Assembly: GCF_035046485.1 (NCBI RefSeq)
Contig: NC_085137.1
Span: 45,687,155-45,751,154 of the forward strand
Reading direction: 5' to 3'
DNA: 64,000 nucleotides
Origin: Aedes albopictus
Lineage: Eukaryota > Arthropoda > Insecta > Diptera > Culicidae
In this document: positions 34,334 through 44,678 of the stretch, piece by piece
Layout of the letters: each line of letters opens with the position of its first letter
Numbering within the stretch: the first letter of the stretch is position 1
The notes under the pieces: model-generated
Seen by the model: only the letters and a program-made list of their open reading frames with translations
The model's database searches: none
Told to the model about the DNA's origin: nothing
Made by a program: the position numbers and the translations under genes

Positions 34334-35592
34334 GGAGCGGACCTGGTGTGGTGGTTAGAACACAAGACTATCACGCCGAGGACCTGGGATCGATTCCCTC
34401 TCCCGACCAGGCATTGGACTTGTGAGCGAGCTTAACGAGCATGAGCTTCACATGATCGCAGCGTCCCGGTGCTGTGAGCGAACTGGTATGCTCAACTCCT
34501 CCATAATCAGCGATCGTGATGGCTCACTTCTGCAATAAACAATGAGCTCGAGTTTGCTTGACGACGCCTTACTACTTGGGTCCTTTATGTACCAGTCGAA
34601 AATCATAGCAAACCATCATTTTTTTTCTTGCACAGGACAGTCACTTCTGTCATAACCAGCATCTGTATGAGTTGAGGCATCTGTATGAGTTGAGGCTAAC
34701 TGAGGCTTAGGTACAAATTGCTCAACAGGCCCATCAGATGAGCCACGACTCCCGGATAACTAGCTCAGCAGCATGGGACCATGGGACCCTTGACATAGAC
34801 AGTCGCAGGGCTGGCATGCAACTGGACAATTCGAAGGGGCTGGGCGGAAGAGCGGGAGCGAAAATAGTGAAGTTCGTATTGACTTCGTGAATTGGTCCTT
34901 GCACACCTCAATGGCGGCATTGCACCGCCGTGCCGCTCGATTGGGAAATGGTTTATTGGTAGGTACAAAAGACGCAATCGACGGGTACGGCCGTAAAGGG
35001 TTCTCCTTGAAGATAAGGATCCGAGGAATTAATATGTTGAGCAGTCCTACGAACCGACTACATACATATGTATAATGGTCAAAATAGCTCAGCTCACTTT
35101 CTATATTCAGTTGTCTAAAACTCAAGCTGGATGAGTTTTGTATTAAGATTCTGCTGTGTACCTTCAGCCCTTTGATACGGTTCTGACGGCGACAACCGGC
35201 CTAACCAATCAATAAAAGATTATCTCAGTGAAAGAGAAATATCAAAATATATCAGCTGTCTCGACGGTTGTTTATGTTAGTGAAGGATTCGTACATAAAA
35301 AAATGCGAAAATAGTCCGGGCTCAGTTAGTTCTGGTGCAGTGAGCTGCGGTGTTCGAAGCTCACTTAGCTGATGAGCGTCCAAGTTCAATGAGCCTGAAC
35401 GATCATAGGCAACCTTTCTGTTGAGCATCAAGTTAGCATAAAATTGGCTGAGTTTAGCTCATGAGCCGAGCTTTTTCAATGCCTGCTCCCGACATACTCA
35501 CAAAATGTGGGTTCTTCCTTCGGAAGGGAAGTCAAGCGTGGGTCCCGAGATGAACTAGCCTAGGGTTAAAAATCTCGTTAATACAGAAAAAA
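34334..35592 (+). mobile_element. tRNA-derived SINE interrupted by a hAT-like element
   Basis: The head (34334-34407: ggagcggacctggtgtggtg, B box ggatcgattcc) and the body plus tail (35494-35592: gatgaactagcctagggtta, then A run) are the same SINE as at 6508. They are separated by a 1,078-bp insertion. ctcccgac stands on both sides of the insertion. Confidence 0.9.
34408..35485. mobile_element. hAT-like non-autonomous element
   Basis: Ends caggcattg and caatgcctg, exactly inverted. Flanked by a perfect 8-bp duplication ctcccgac (34400-34407 and 35486-35493). Both ends are dense in tgagc/gctca words, such as gtgagcgagc, catgagctt, tagctcatgagccgag. These are probably the sub-terminal transposase-binding motifs usual in hAT. 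No transposase. A GC-richer core (34740-35040) is open on the minus strand for 121 codons but shows no domain. Confidence 0.85.
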
Positions 35593-35694
35593 AAATGGGA
35601 ATTATTTGTTACAATCTGCAAAAGCATTACAATGACTTGTTTTAATGAAATTTGCAAAAAAAAATCAATCAGCTTAGTACACGCCAAAAGTATA

Positions 35695-35873
35695 GGGCGC
35701 CGTCCACAAATTACGTAACGCTCTAGGGGGAGGGGGGAATACGGCCAAGCGTTACGGTCCATACAAAAATTTTAAGATTTTTATACAAAAAAGTGTTACG
35801 AAGGGGAAGGGGTGGGGGTTTAGAAATGCCGATTTCAACGTTACGTAATAAATGGATGCTGCCTTAAAGCATC
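35695..35873. mobile_element. MITE with gtccacaaattacgtaacg ends
   Basis: gccgtccacaaattacgtaa at the left faces acgttacgtaataaatggat plus gctgc at the right, with purine-rich ggggaaggggtgggg in between. A common texture in Aedes DNA. Confidence 0.65.
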
Positions 35874-35874
35874 C

Positions 35875-36655
35875 CTCAAAAATATCAGGAATGTATTACA
35901 ATTTTCTGTGAGAAAGGCACAAGAAATCTTGATCGAAAGTAGTTTGTTAGAATGCTTTGAGGGTTTGAGTCTGGTGAATGGGCAATTCGCAAGCATCTGC
36001 CAAAAATGCTGTCATTGCTAAGGGATCTGTAAAAAATATCGCCAAAGATCGTGATCATCGACAAAGCGAGAGATATTTTTAAAAAATGAAGTCAGAATGG
36101 GAGGTGAGATAAGATTAATAAATAAAGCTAATTATTTCATAAGGTATGCTTTGGCGCTATTATGAGTGCTCCACGAAACTATTTATTGATATGAAGTGCT
36201 CCGCAAGTCAAAAAGCTTGAAAACTCCTGCATTAAAAGTCATCATAATACAAACTGCAAGTTTTAAACTGATTGGATAGTAAAGAATTTACCACTAAAAA
36301 TGTACATTAAATCGAGGGCCCACTAAATCGAGGTATATCTATACTCAAAATCTATTTATTCACGATTACATTTAACCAGTTCCTGATGCGGCATTATTAA
36401 TATCTGTCGCAACCGGTGAATCAAACTGTGTATAATAACCAACGACAAAGCAAACATGTCAAGTTTATCCCTTTGTTCTTAATGAATGTTTTTGTAGTGT
36501 AGTGTAGTATAAATTGAACGATGTTAATGAAATAACATTCAAAAAGGAATACATTCCAGAAATGAGGCAAGGCATTGGCTGATTTTTTATTATACTTTAC
36601 CAACCAAATCAGGTTATCTGTTATATTATTACAAGCAGTTTCTTTGTCTTCACTG
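35875..36655. other. AT-rich intergenic DNA
   Basis: No gene or inverted repeat recognised. Confidence 0.4.
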
Positions 36656-37640
36656 AATATCACCCTTATCCCGTAAGTGTGCTACTCGCGAAACCGGTCG
36701 TCAACGTCGTGATCAGGACGGATAAGTTTCTCTCAACACTACCTATATCCAATGCGGTTCCTCTATGGATGTGTTCAATGCAACCTGTGCCAATGCTGAA
36801 TTTGCACGATAAGTAAAAGTTTATAATTACCGTGGCTTTGCCACATAGATTAGACCGGTTTACCTCGTTCGTCTCGATCGGTAATGTCAACTACGCCATA
36901 GAGCATCATCGTCTCCCGGCTCCGTCCCTAATTTAGGCATCGATAATTTATCACTTATTTATGCTAATCATTTTCCACTTCCCTGTTTTATGGTGCCGCG
37001 CCGCCACCACTAGGCGAGGTGCGAAGAAGGATTAGCCTTTCTCTCCTCAAACTCCGTTTAACCGTACAAAAGGTAGGACACTCATCTTCGTTCCTAATCA
37101 CTCGGAATGGGGTGATTAATAGCAGCGCTCCAGTAATGATTAATGAGCTGGCGGTGGGGAGAATGAAGAACACCGCTAAGTGGGGCCCTTTGTCAGAGCA
37201 AAACGACTTGGCTCGGCGAGGGATGTGATTACCTCAAATAGACGGGCAATTATGTGTGTTACTAATTGAAACTCATTTCTACGGCAAAAAACTGTCGTAC
37301 GAATCCCGCTGAAATTAGCAACGTATTAAGGGGTCAGATCAACAAAACAGTTATAAAAAAGCAAACTATTCCTATTGCGATTCTGAACACTTCGGAAGCC
37401 ACTCGTAAAAAATTAACTGTCGTAGCATCTTCTAATGTGTTTCCCGCTAGACATCGGAGACGCCGATACACACGACACTTTTAATGGCGTTTTAATGTCC
37501 AGCTTCGGTCATACATGTCCACTCAATCAAAAGCTCATTCGCTTCGACTTCTGGTTCGCGGTGCTCCCGGGCGGATGCTGTCCGTCATAAAAACCTGTGA
37601 ATCAGTGTCAATCAAACTATGGTTCGCGGGACATGACTAA
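36655..37640. other. Single-copy-looking island
   Basis: About 1 kb of balanced composition with no resemblance to the repeats around it. It includes a dense AT-rich block with gcatcgataatttatcac and tttatgctaatc near 36938-36970. It could be regulatory DNA. The frames across it (36666-36890, 36988-37173, 37019-37484) show no domain. Confidence 0.35.
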
Positions 37641-38005
37641 GTAGTTGAATAGGGGAACATACAACACAGGACAACTTAGCAATCACTATTGAAAAATCCG
37701 ATCTTCGTCAATCCACATTTTAGATACAAAAAGTATTCAAATCTGAATTGTTTTGCTTACAAGGTTGAGGACCACTGCTCTAAATCAATTTAATTCCGAA
37801 TGAACTTCAGTCTTCTAACATTCTGCATAATGCATTTCCCAAACTACACAGTAATTAAATTTGAGATTGTGTCAAATGATAACCAAGGTACAAATAAAAA
37901 AAGAATTCAGTATAGAAAAAACAGCACCCCATTTGCTCAATTTTGGCGATTGTTCTCTAATGGCCTGAGGGCGGCGCACAGCTGACACGAGCTACTGGCT
38001 ACTGG
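37641..38005. other. Spacer
   Basis: No feature apart from ggttgaggaccactg at 37763, which resembles a hAT terminus without partner. Confidence 0.35.
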
Positions 38006-38392
38006 TTAGTTCGACCGACGCGACGGCGGCGTGTCTTTCGCATCGACGACGGAAAAGGCATAATTTGCGAACCTGACGATCATTATATGACCACGCGCAA
38101 AGTGGTCGATGGTGGTGTGGTTCCCCTGGCCCTGCTTACCAACTGTGAATGTTTGGTAATGATCGTTGTCGTTGCGGTCACCATACCACGCTCCATGAGG
38201 GGCTCCAACCCGCCAACCAGCCACATTGAACTTGATCTTGAGCAGAGGGAATGTTCTCCGTCGCGGATCGGCATCGCTCGCGTACACTTGATCGATCGTA
38301 ACTACCTTCCACCGGGCGTATACGGGCGGTGGAACAGCAGCCAGCAGCGTGAAGATAGAGATTCGGTGCAAACAACTGAACTGGAGAGCCAT
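38006..38392 (-). CDS. Hypothetical protein with signal-peptide-like start
   Basis: A 128-codon frame from an ATG at 38392 (A at -3, gtgaaaATG). The N-terminus is signal-peptide-like: a short start with R, then a hydrophobic run ISIFTLLAAVPPPVYA before RWKVV. The rest is polar and well mixed (DQVYASDADPRRR, FNVAGWRVGAPHGAW), ending APS-type basic text DTPPSRRSN. The frame remains open upstream to 38518. An initiator-like TCAGTA lies about 94 bases upstream (38483-38488). A splice-donor-like gtaagc occurs inside (38139), so only the first 84 residues might be exon 1. The sequence looks single copy. I recognise no family. Confidence 0.3.
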   Translation of the reverse strand: MALQFSCLHRISIFTLLAAVPPPVYARWKVVTIDQVYASDADPRRRTFPLLKIKFNVAGWRVGAPHGAWYGDRNDNDHYQTFTVGKQGQGNHTTIDHFARGHIMIVRFANYAFSVVDAKDTPPSRRSN

Positions 38393-38519
38393 TTTCACAG
38401 AAGTCGCTTGACCGTGAAAGCATAACCGTGCGCGGGTCACACTTGACTGGCGGTCAGCAAGCAGCGGCAGCGGTGCGGTGACTACTGATCGGAACCCTCG
38501 TTGTGAGAGGCGTGACATT

Positions 38520-38755
38520 TAAGTTGGGGCGTTTGGGTTATTGGGAGATGTAGAAAAATGTGTGCATGTGGCGTGGACGGAGTAAAATGAGAAAATATCA
38601 CATTTATTGACACCAACTAGTTTGAATATGTATACAGATCAAACAAAATCAATAATAAGCATGCTTAGTTCTAACCTTGGATCACTAATTTTATTAAGTT
38701 GGACTATATTTTAACTTTCTTGTTTTTAAGTTGGAATCCAACTGTTCAGCAGGAC
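38520..38755. other. AT-rich spacer
   Basis: No feature recognised. Confidence 0.4.
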
Positions 38756-38761
38756 TATATA

Positions 38762-38985
38762 TTTATGGTCCTCCTCTCTCCTCTTCTTGGCGTAACGTCC
38801 TCACTGGGACAAAGCCTGCTTCTCAGCTTAGTGTTCTATGAGCACTTCCACAGTTATTAACTGAGAGCTTCCTCTGCCAATGACCATTTTGCATGTGTAT
38901 ATCGTGTGGCAGGCACGAAGATACTCTATGCCCAAGGAAGTCAAGGAAATTTCCTTTACGAAAAGATCCTGGATTGATGGTCCTG
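38762..38985 (-). mobile_element. SINE relic, Feilai-like
   Basis: On the plus strand: acgtcctcactgggacaaag, ttctcagcttagtgttctat, gagcacttccacagttatta and atatcgtgtggcaggcacga. I remember these as the reverse of the Aedes Feilai SINE body. Its tRNA-like head would lie at 38970-39000 and is decayed or replaced by the RT fragment that follows. Confidence 0.6.
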
Positions 38986-39578
38986 TGTTCAAATATCAGT
39001 CCGGCCAAGGATTTTTTGATAGAAAACATCATGTTATCATGTTTAAGGAAATTGTTAGAAAAAATGATCCTATCGCGACTCGACCATTGGGTTGAATCGA
39101 ATAACTTGCTTTCAAATACACAGTACGGGTTTCGCAAGGGCAAAGGAACAAACGATTGTCTAGCGTTCTAGCGTTGCTTTCAACAGATATTCAACTGACC
39201 TATTCGGAAAAGGAGCAACTGGCTTCAGTTTTCTTGGACATTAAGGGCGCCTTTGATTCAGTTTCCATAGGCATATTGTCAGAAAAACTGCACATTAGTG
39301 GACTTCCAGGAATTTTAAATAATTTCTTGTATAACTTGTTGTCAGAAAAACATATGAGCTTCAATCTCGGACATCTGGCAACTTCCAGAATTAGCTACAT
39401 GGGCCTACCCCAAGGCTCATGTTTAAGTCCCTTGCTTTATAATGTTTACGTGAAAGACATAGATAGTTGCTTGGAAGGAAAATGCACGCTAAGACAACTT
39501 GCAGATGATACTGTGGTTTTTTCTAAAAAGCACGCATGCAGAAATGTTGCAAAGACCATTGCAATATTCTCTAAATAA
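38986..39578 (+). pseudogene. LINE reverse transcriptase fragment
   Basis: RT palm and fingers of a non-LTR retrotransposon. The first part (in the frame ending at 39171) carries SCLRKLLEKMILSRLDHWVE and LLSNTQYGFRKGKGTNDCLA. The rest (39156-39578, shifted frame) has the motif FLDIKGAFDSV, then GLPQGSCLSPLLYNVYV, then LRQLADDTVVFSKK with the catalytic aspartates. The order matches an I/Jockey-type RT. It is truncated on both sides, with one frameshift near 39165. Confidence 0.8.
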
Positions 39579-39639
39579 CACTAGTTTACAGCATTTTTGA
39601 ACTCGGTAAGCTCAAATGATGATCATTGTTGGTGTAGAA

Positions 39640-39987
39640 CAGGGGTTCCCAACCTTTTTGAGGTGGCGATCCCCTTTAAGAATTGTCAAAGCATCTGGGG
39701 CCCAATGATTTTTTTAGAAAAAAAGTATGAATTAAATAAACGAAGACGAGTTATTTCATACCTTTTTTTATTTGACACATTTCGTAAACAATGACGTACA
39801 TGTCAACATGTACATTTAATAATTGAAGTCGTGGCGCAGCCGAAATTTCTTTTCTTTTAAGAGCGTTTTATACTGAAAATTTGTTCTTCAAATTGTGGCT
39901 CTTGAGGATTTTTAGTAACATCGCGCCCTCCCTGGAATGGCTTCACGACCCCCCAGGGGGCCGCGGACCACTGGTTGGGAACCCGTG
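39640..39987. mobile_element. Short hAT MITE with 8-bp target duplication
   Basis: Starts caggggttcccaacc and ends ggttgggaacccgtg (inverted, one base different). gtgtagaa flanks it exactly on both sides (39632-39639 and 39988-39995). 348 bp, no coding. Inner ends carry gaggtggcg and cccccagggggccgcgg. Confidence 0.9.
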
Positions 39988-40009
39988 GTGTAGAATAATG
40001 CCCAGAGTT

Positions 40010-40480
40010 CGAAAACGCGAAAGAAAAAAATTACAGTAGAGTGGAAATTTGTTCTATTTTTAAGCAAAGTCGCTCACTTCAAACATCTAATTCTCCGTAA
40101 TCAATGCTCCGATTGAGCTGAATTTTTTACTGTAACTCACCTACATATGATGTGTCAAATAAACGTCGAGAAAGAATTTTTAAATTGTTTTTTTCTTATT
40201 GAAAAAAATAAAATTTTCCAAAAAAAATTGGGAATTTTGCTAAAATTTAAGGAGATCGTCCCTAGAACTCGCCAATATCTTGAAAATCATCAATCTGACG
40301 CATAACCTGTATTCAGATGATCGAATGGTATTGTATTCAGCTTTCAATTTATGGAAAAAGATTTAAAATTGGTTGAACAAAACGCAATATATTTTAATTT
40401 CAGTAAATTACACATTTTGAAAAGTTGCAAAGCTCGATATTGAGCCAAAACTCAAAAACTGTTCTACTTCCTTTTCCACT
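40010..40480. repeat. Repeat related (inverted) to the window's right end
   Basis: taaaattggttgaacaaaac through caaaaactgttctac (40366-40470) is the reverse complement, with some changes, of 63897-64000. Both are therefore copies of one dispersed element. Confidence 0.65.
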
Positions 40481-40491
40481 ATCTTAAAAAG

Positions 40492-40552
40492 AGACGAACC
40501 AGCCAAGGGCTTAAAGTCTCTATAATATAGCTAAATCAATCAATCAACTATC
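40492..40552 (+). repeat. SINE/LINE-type tail
   Basis: gagacgaaccagccaagggc then ttaaagtctctataa and a tcaatcaatcaa tail. Similar in plan to 28338-28395. Confidence 0.5.
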
Positions 40553-40623
40553 TCAATGACATGGTTAGTTTTAATTGCCAACAGAAATAAATTCAGGAAA
40601 TCCAGTATGCTTTGGTTACTAAA

Positions 40624-41272
40624 GTGATCACGGTGTGTTGAAACAGGATTATTATCGCACTTTCATGAACCTAATTTTTTCGTTATTAGTTAGCCTTAGC
40701 TGGATATATTAAGATTCTGGAGGTTAAAAAATCTTTCATCGGGGAAAATTAAAATAAATTCGATTTTAGTAGTTTACCACTTTTCCCATATGATATGGTA
40801 TTACGCAAATCTGATGAACCTATACTCCGCTAGAAAAAGTCCCTTTCCTATTAATAAATTTGAAACCATTTAGTGAGAAACGAACGTAAAAGTCTTTACA
40901 ACGAGTTTAAATTTGTTTGGCGTTCGTTTCATGTGTCCAGCCCACTACAGTCTGCCGAAAGTCATAAATCATAAAAGTCTCCATTTCTTCCATTCGTCTG
41001 GCACATAGATATTTGTAATGGAGGTAAACAAATACTTCCCATTAGTGCGACTCATACATTTGAGGAAGCGCCATACACCTGTGACTCATGCCATTTGCAG
41101 CACATACTCTTCATTCTAAACTACTAAAATCGAATTTATTTTAATTTTCCCCGATGAAAGATTTTTTAACCTCCAGAATCATAATATATACAGCTAAGGT
41201 TAACTAATAACGAAAAAATATTTTAGGTTCATGAAAGTGCGATAATAATCCTGTTTCAACACACCGTGCGAT
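40624..41272. mobile_element. TIR element with about 150-bp arms
   Basis: Left arm from gatcacggtgtgttgaaaca to gattttagtagttt (40624 to about 40775). Right arm is its complement, from aaactactaaaatcg to ctgtttcaacacaccgtgcg (about 41118-41272). Short unrelated centre, no coding. Confidence 0.8.
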
Positions 41273-41329
41273 GTAGTTATTTGGGTAGAATTCTGTCCAA
41301 CTTTAAATAATCATCTGAAATTTCAAAAT

Positions 41330-41581
41330 TTATTCGGGAGCGTCGTCAAGGTATTTTGCAAGCCTTGTAGTGTACGATTCCCGCTTCAGTCGCAGAAAAC
41401 TCTTTCGTCCAAAGGGAAACTCTCCATTGGGTATTCTGGATGATAATTTGATGAAATACTGCTTAGGGATCATCATCATGACGTAGAATTTTTTGAACAA
41501 TTTTTGATAGTCCCCTGCTCCCTCGTAGCCTATTTTGCTATAGACGGATTTCGCGCCAACTCGAACAAATGTTGGCAGCAC
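41330..41581 (-). CDS. Unrecognised frame overlapping the left TIR
   Basis: 83 codons of balanced composition (RVGAKSVYSKIGYEGAGDYQ, PNGEFPFGRKSFLRLKRESY) ending at 41330. It partly overlaps the outer end of the long TIR of the transposon at 41477-45590. Either the element's arm overlies flanking coding DNA, or it is chance. No family recognised. Confidence 0.2.
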   Translation of the reverse strand: MLPTFVRVGAKSVYSKIGYEGAGDYQKLFKKFYVMMMIPKQYFIKLSSRIPNGEFPFGRKSFLRLKRESYTTRLAKYLDDAPE

Positions 41582-42307
41582 CCTCTCAGATTACAACGAA
41601 ACTTTCTTGGTGTGTAGACCTTGCCCAGATAAGCCACTTTGCATACTCATTTTTCTAATTTTTATTCTCGACTGACTTTTGAAAAGGGCTAAACTTTTTT
41701 TATGGATTTTTTAAAAATGTTTTTAATCAAAAAATGACTACTCCTACAAAAAAGTGTTGTATGGGTGATTATCACAAAATAAGTCAAATTTTGAGAAAAA
41801 AATACTGAAAAAAATCCAAAATGAGCCCTACACTGAAAAAAACCATTTCTAAAAATTCAAAGTTGATTTTAAAAAAAACACCATTTTTGATTTTGATGAA
41901 ATTTTGTCTCAAGACAGGTAATTATGTTCCCTACCAACCGTCCATACATCACAAGATGGGCACTTTTAAGGAAAAAAAGTTTTTCTAACAAAAACTTTTT
42001 CTTGTTCGAATGATTTTTTTTTCAGTGTATTTTGTTATCAACAATAAAACCAGTGAAGGCCATAACAATCCCAGAATCCAATGAAACTCAATTTTCTAGG
42101 AGATTTTGTGTTATTTATTCAATCATTTGGAAGGGTTTTTCTATACATAAAAAACTTCAAAATATTACAAATGTATTTTCTTAGGAAATGTAATATTTGA
42201 TCGCAATATGTATTGAAGTGCACTTTTAAATATACAATTATTTATAATTATGAATTTTTCAAATATATATATATGTGTCTTAGAGCCAATTTCAAACATG
42301 TTCTTTT

Positions 42308-42927
42308 CTATTTTTTTCCGATCATACTAAATATTTTTGGTTCATCTTCTGAATTAGAATACCTGTTTGCCTTTACTTTGTCGCCAGGAATAGGCAAAAA
42401 ACTATGGAATTTCTGAGTGCCTGGTATTGTTTTGGCGTTATTATATATTTCTTCGAGATCTTCTGACATTTTAATGTTCTGTTCAGTGGATACGTAACAG
42501 AAATTTAATTTAGTTATATTTTTATCTGTCTGTACAACTGCCCAGTTATATAACTCTCGTGGAGTTGTTATGGTATTTCCATAATCTCGAGCAAGACTTG
42601 CTCTCTTTGCCATTCGCTTGAGAGTGCCACCAATAGCATCACATGGACCTTTACCGTGGGACGTTGCAAAAAAATGCCATTCTGCTCTTAATGCATGCTT
42701 TGACTGGAATCTACATAGACTAGCAAAGTTCTTCTTATTTTTGTATTGTGATGCTGCCCCATCTTTATGTCTGAAAAATTTAGAAAAGTTCGTTAATTGT
42801 TTCATAAAATCTATCATTTTTGAGATGAACAACTGGACCGCAACTGTATCGTGAGCCATTACTTCCGATATGATAATGAAGCTAACATTTACAAGTTTAT
42901 TATCTTTCATATAGTAAATTTCAAATG
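42308..42927 (-). CDS. Transposase exon 2, C-terminal part after the frameshift
   Basis: Picks up the same protein one frame over (NPFEIYYMK onward) and runs to a stop at 42308. It carries ISEVMAHDTVAVQLFISKMI, then KDGAASQYKNKKNFASLC with a probable second catalytic Asp (the family usually has Ser before it, here Lys). Next is EWHFFATSHGKGPCDAIGGT, the most characteristic block. The C-terminus is polar (ENQKF.., PGDKVKANRYSNSEDEP). Only one base separates the two frames, so the gene is nearly intact. Confidence 0.75.
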
Positions 42928-44117
42928 GGTTGCTTGCGAGTTGTTCCAATGATATCCTTGAGCAGCGTTTTGAATTATGAATGAATAGTTTTCAGAGAAA
43001 TCACAAATCGCAAGAATTTCATCATCCTTTAATGTATCTTTTTTATTTCTGAGAAATGATGATTGTTGTTTATGAATAAAGTCGTGTGTTATAAGTTTGT
43101 CAATTTTATCAACAAGATACGGAACAAATTCATCAACAGGTTTAATAATCGTTTCTAAATTACAGCGATCAGTATTCAACCACTGCTGAAATATAATCTC
43201 TTCTTTGTCATTTGATTCTAATATCAATGTAAGTTCCTCTTCAATGTGTTCATTACAAGCACACTTTTCACAAGCACGGAAAAAGCAATTATCTGTTCTG
43301 GTGGAAATATCGCAAAGCATTTTTTGTATTATTTCATCTTGTGACACAATTCTTATACTGTTGAACATTAAATTTACATTTTCATGAATAGTACATATGC
43401 ATACATTATGTATACCAGTAGAATCAAGTAAAATACAATGCTTTGGTCGCAACTGTGTAAATACTGTGAAACCAATATTCACAGTTTTGTACATATCTAC
43501 AAAAATCATATAAGCCTCTTTGAGCGACATCATCAAAAGTCGTTTTTGAACTTGTTGTTTTTTTCCATTTCGAACCTCAGAAACAAAATCATTTGTTCCT
43601 GGCATTGGCCTGCTGATATCATTATCATCAAAAAATTCTCTTACTATTTGTTTTGTATCGTCATCAATACCATGCCCCCTTCTTTTTTCGGTGGTACAAA
43701 GAATACCCTGTTCATCAACAAGATCCTTCACCTGCCTCGCCATATACATTGGTGCGTTAAACTCTCTTGTGATTTTATTTACCGACCAAGACTTAGGAAG
43801 TACAGATAGTATTTTAATCTGTTCGCTTCTGTCAGTTGTAGGGTGATTGAACTTATCCTTTAACTGCATAATTATCTCGTCATACGCCTCCACTTTGCCA
43901 ACATCCGTTGAATCTATTCCGAAGATATTTTTTCGAACTGCTTTCGTAATCTGCAATGATTTGTTTATGCGATATTCCATACTTCTCATGTTTCTAGATG
44001 AGATTGGCGATAAACTCAATGTTTCAGCAATGGTATTAAACTTCTCAATATTATGGGGACCCTGTAGTTGATCTGTTGACGGAATTGACTCCAATGATGG
44101 AATAGATGGTACCATAT
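42928..44117 (-). CDS. Transposase exon 2, first part
   Basis: Begins at the acceptor (44117) and is open for about 395 codons, ending in a frameshift near 42928. Recognisable stretches include FNAPMYMARQVKDLVDEQGI near the start and a Cys-rich CFFRACEKCACNEH about two thirds of the way. Then come WLNTDRCNLETIIKPVDEF, FIHKQQSSFLRNKK and AICDFSENYSFIIQNAAQGY with a conserved Asp. These are typical of a transposase family that I remember from many arthropod and cnidarian genomes. The Asp in CDFSENY is the probable first catalytic residue. Confidence 0.75.
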
Positions 44118-44347
44118 CTGTAAGATAAAAGTTAAGGTTAACAATATAATAATGAATGCAGTGGAAAGGTTATGATAGTTATTTATGCAACGAGTTGCAA
44201 AAATGATTTTTTTTCGCACAAGTAGTACATTTATCCAACGAGGTTTGCCGGGTTGGATAAATAGGAAGAATACTGAAAAATGTAGTTTTGCAACGAGCTG
44301 CAAAATGAGTTATATAAAAGAAGCTAACACGTTGAAGGCTTACTTAC
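44118..44347 (-). other. Intron of the transposase gene, containing a hairpin
   Basis: 230 bp with a strong donor (GTAAGTA at 44347) and a pyrimidine-rich acceptor ending ttatcttacag (44118). Inside lies a hairpin, 44229-44262 (atttatccaacgagg, ggttggataaat), flanked by two gcaacgag words. The core is shared with the palindrome at 29399-29500. Confidence 0.75.
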
Positions 44348-44678
44348 CCAGCTCATGTTCGATTTGTTGACCACTCGTTGACGGTTCTGGTTCTGGAACA
44401 TCATGATGTTGCTGCCCACTAAATGATGGTTGCATAGTTTCGTCGTTTCCATCCGATCGGCGTTTTTTCGTATTCGGGCTTCTGTTGTGACTTATCAATC
44501 CACGACATGACTCACAAATACTCATCGATTCGTCGATTTCATGTGTATATCCCATGGAATGAATTTTATCTATCAATCTTAATGACATGCCCCGTAGATT
44601 ATGACGGTTGCACTTTGGATTGTTTATTTTTGCACTGCACTTGAATTTGTTGAATTTTGATTTATACGATTGATCCAT
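44348..44678 (-). CDS. Transposase exon 1 (zinc-finger-like N-terminus)
   Basis: Starts ATG at 44678 and stays open 110 codons to a donor G/GTAAGTA at 44347. It contains paired Cys/His residues: C14 and C23 with H25, then C55 and C58 (SICESCRGL) with H63. This is probably a zinc-binding fold for DNA recognition. It is followed by a basic NTKKRRSDG, likely a nuclear localisation signal, and a Ser/Pro/Gln-rich linker. It joins exon 2 in phase (the split codon reads Asp). Confidence 0.75.

Noticed and set aside
42618..44071. Plus-strand frames opposite the transposase
   Set aside because: Shadows of the minus-strand transposase exons.
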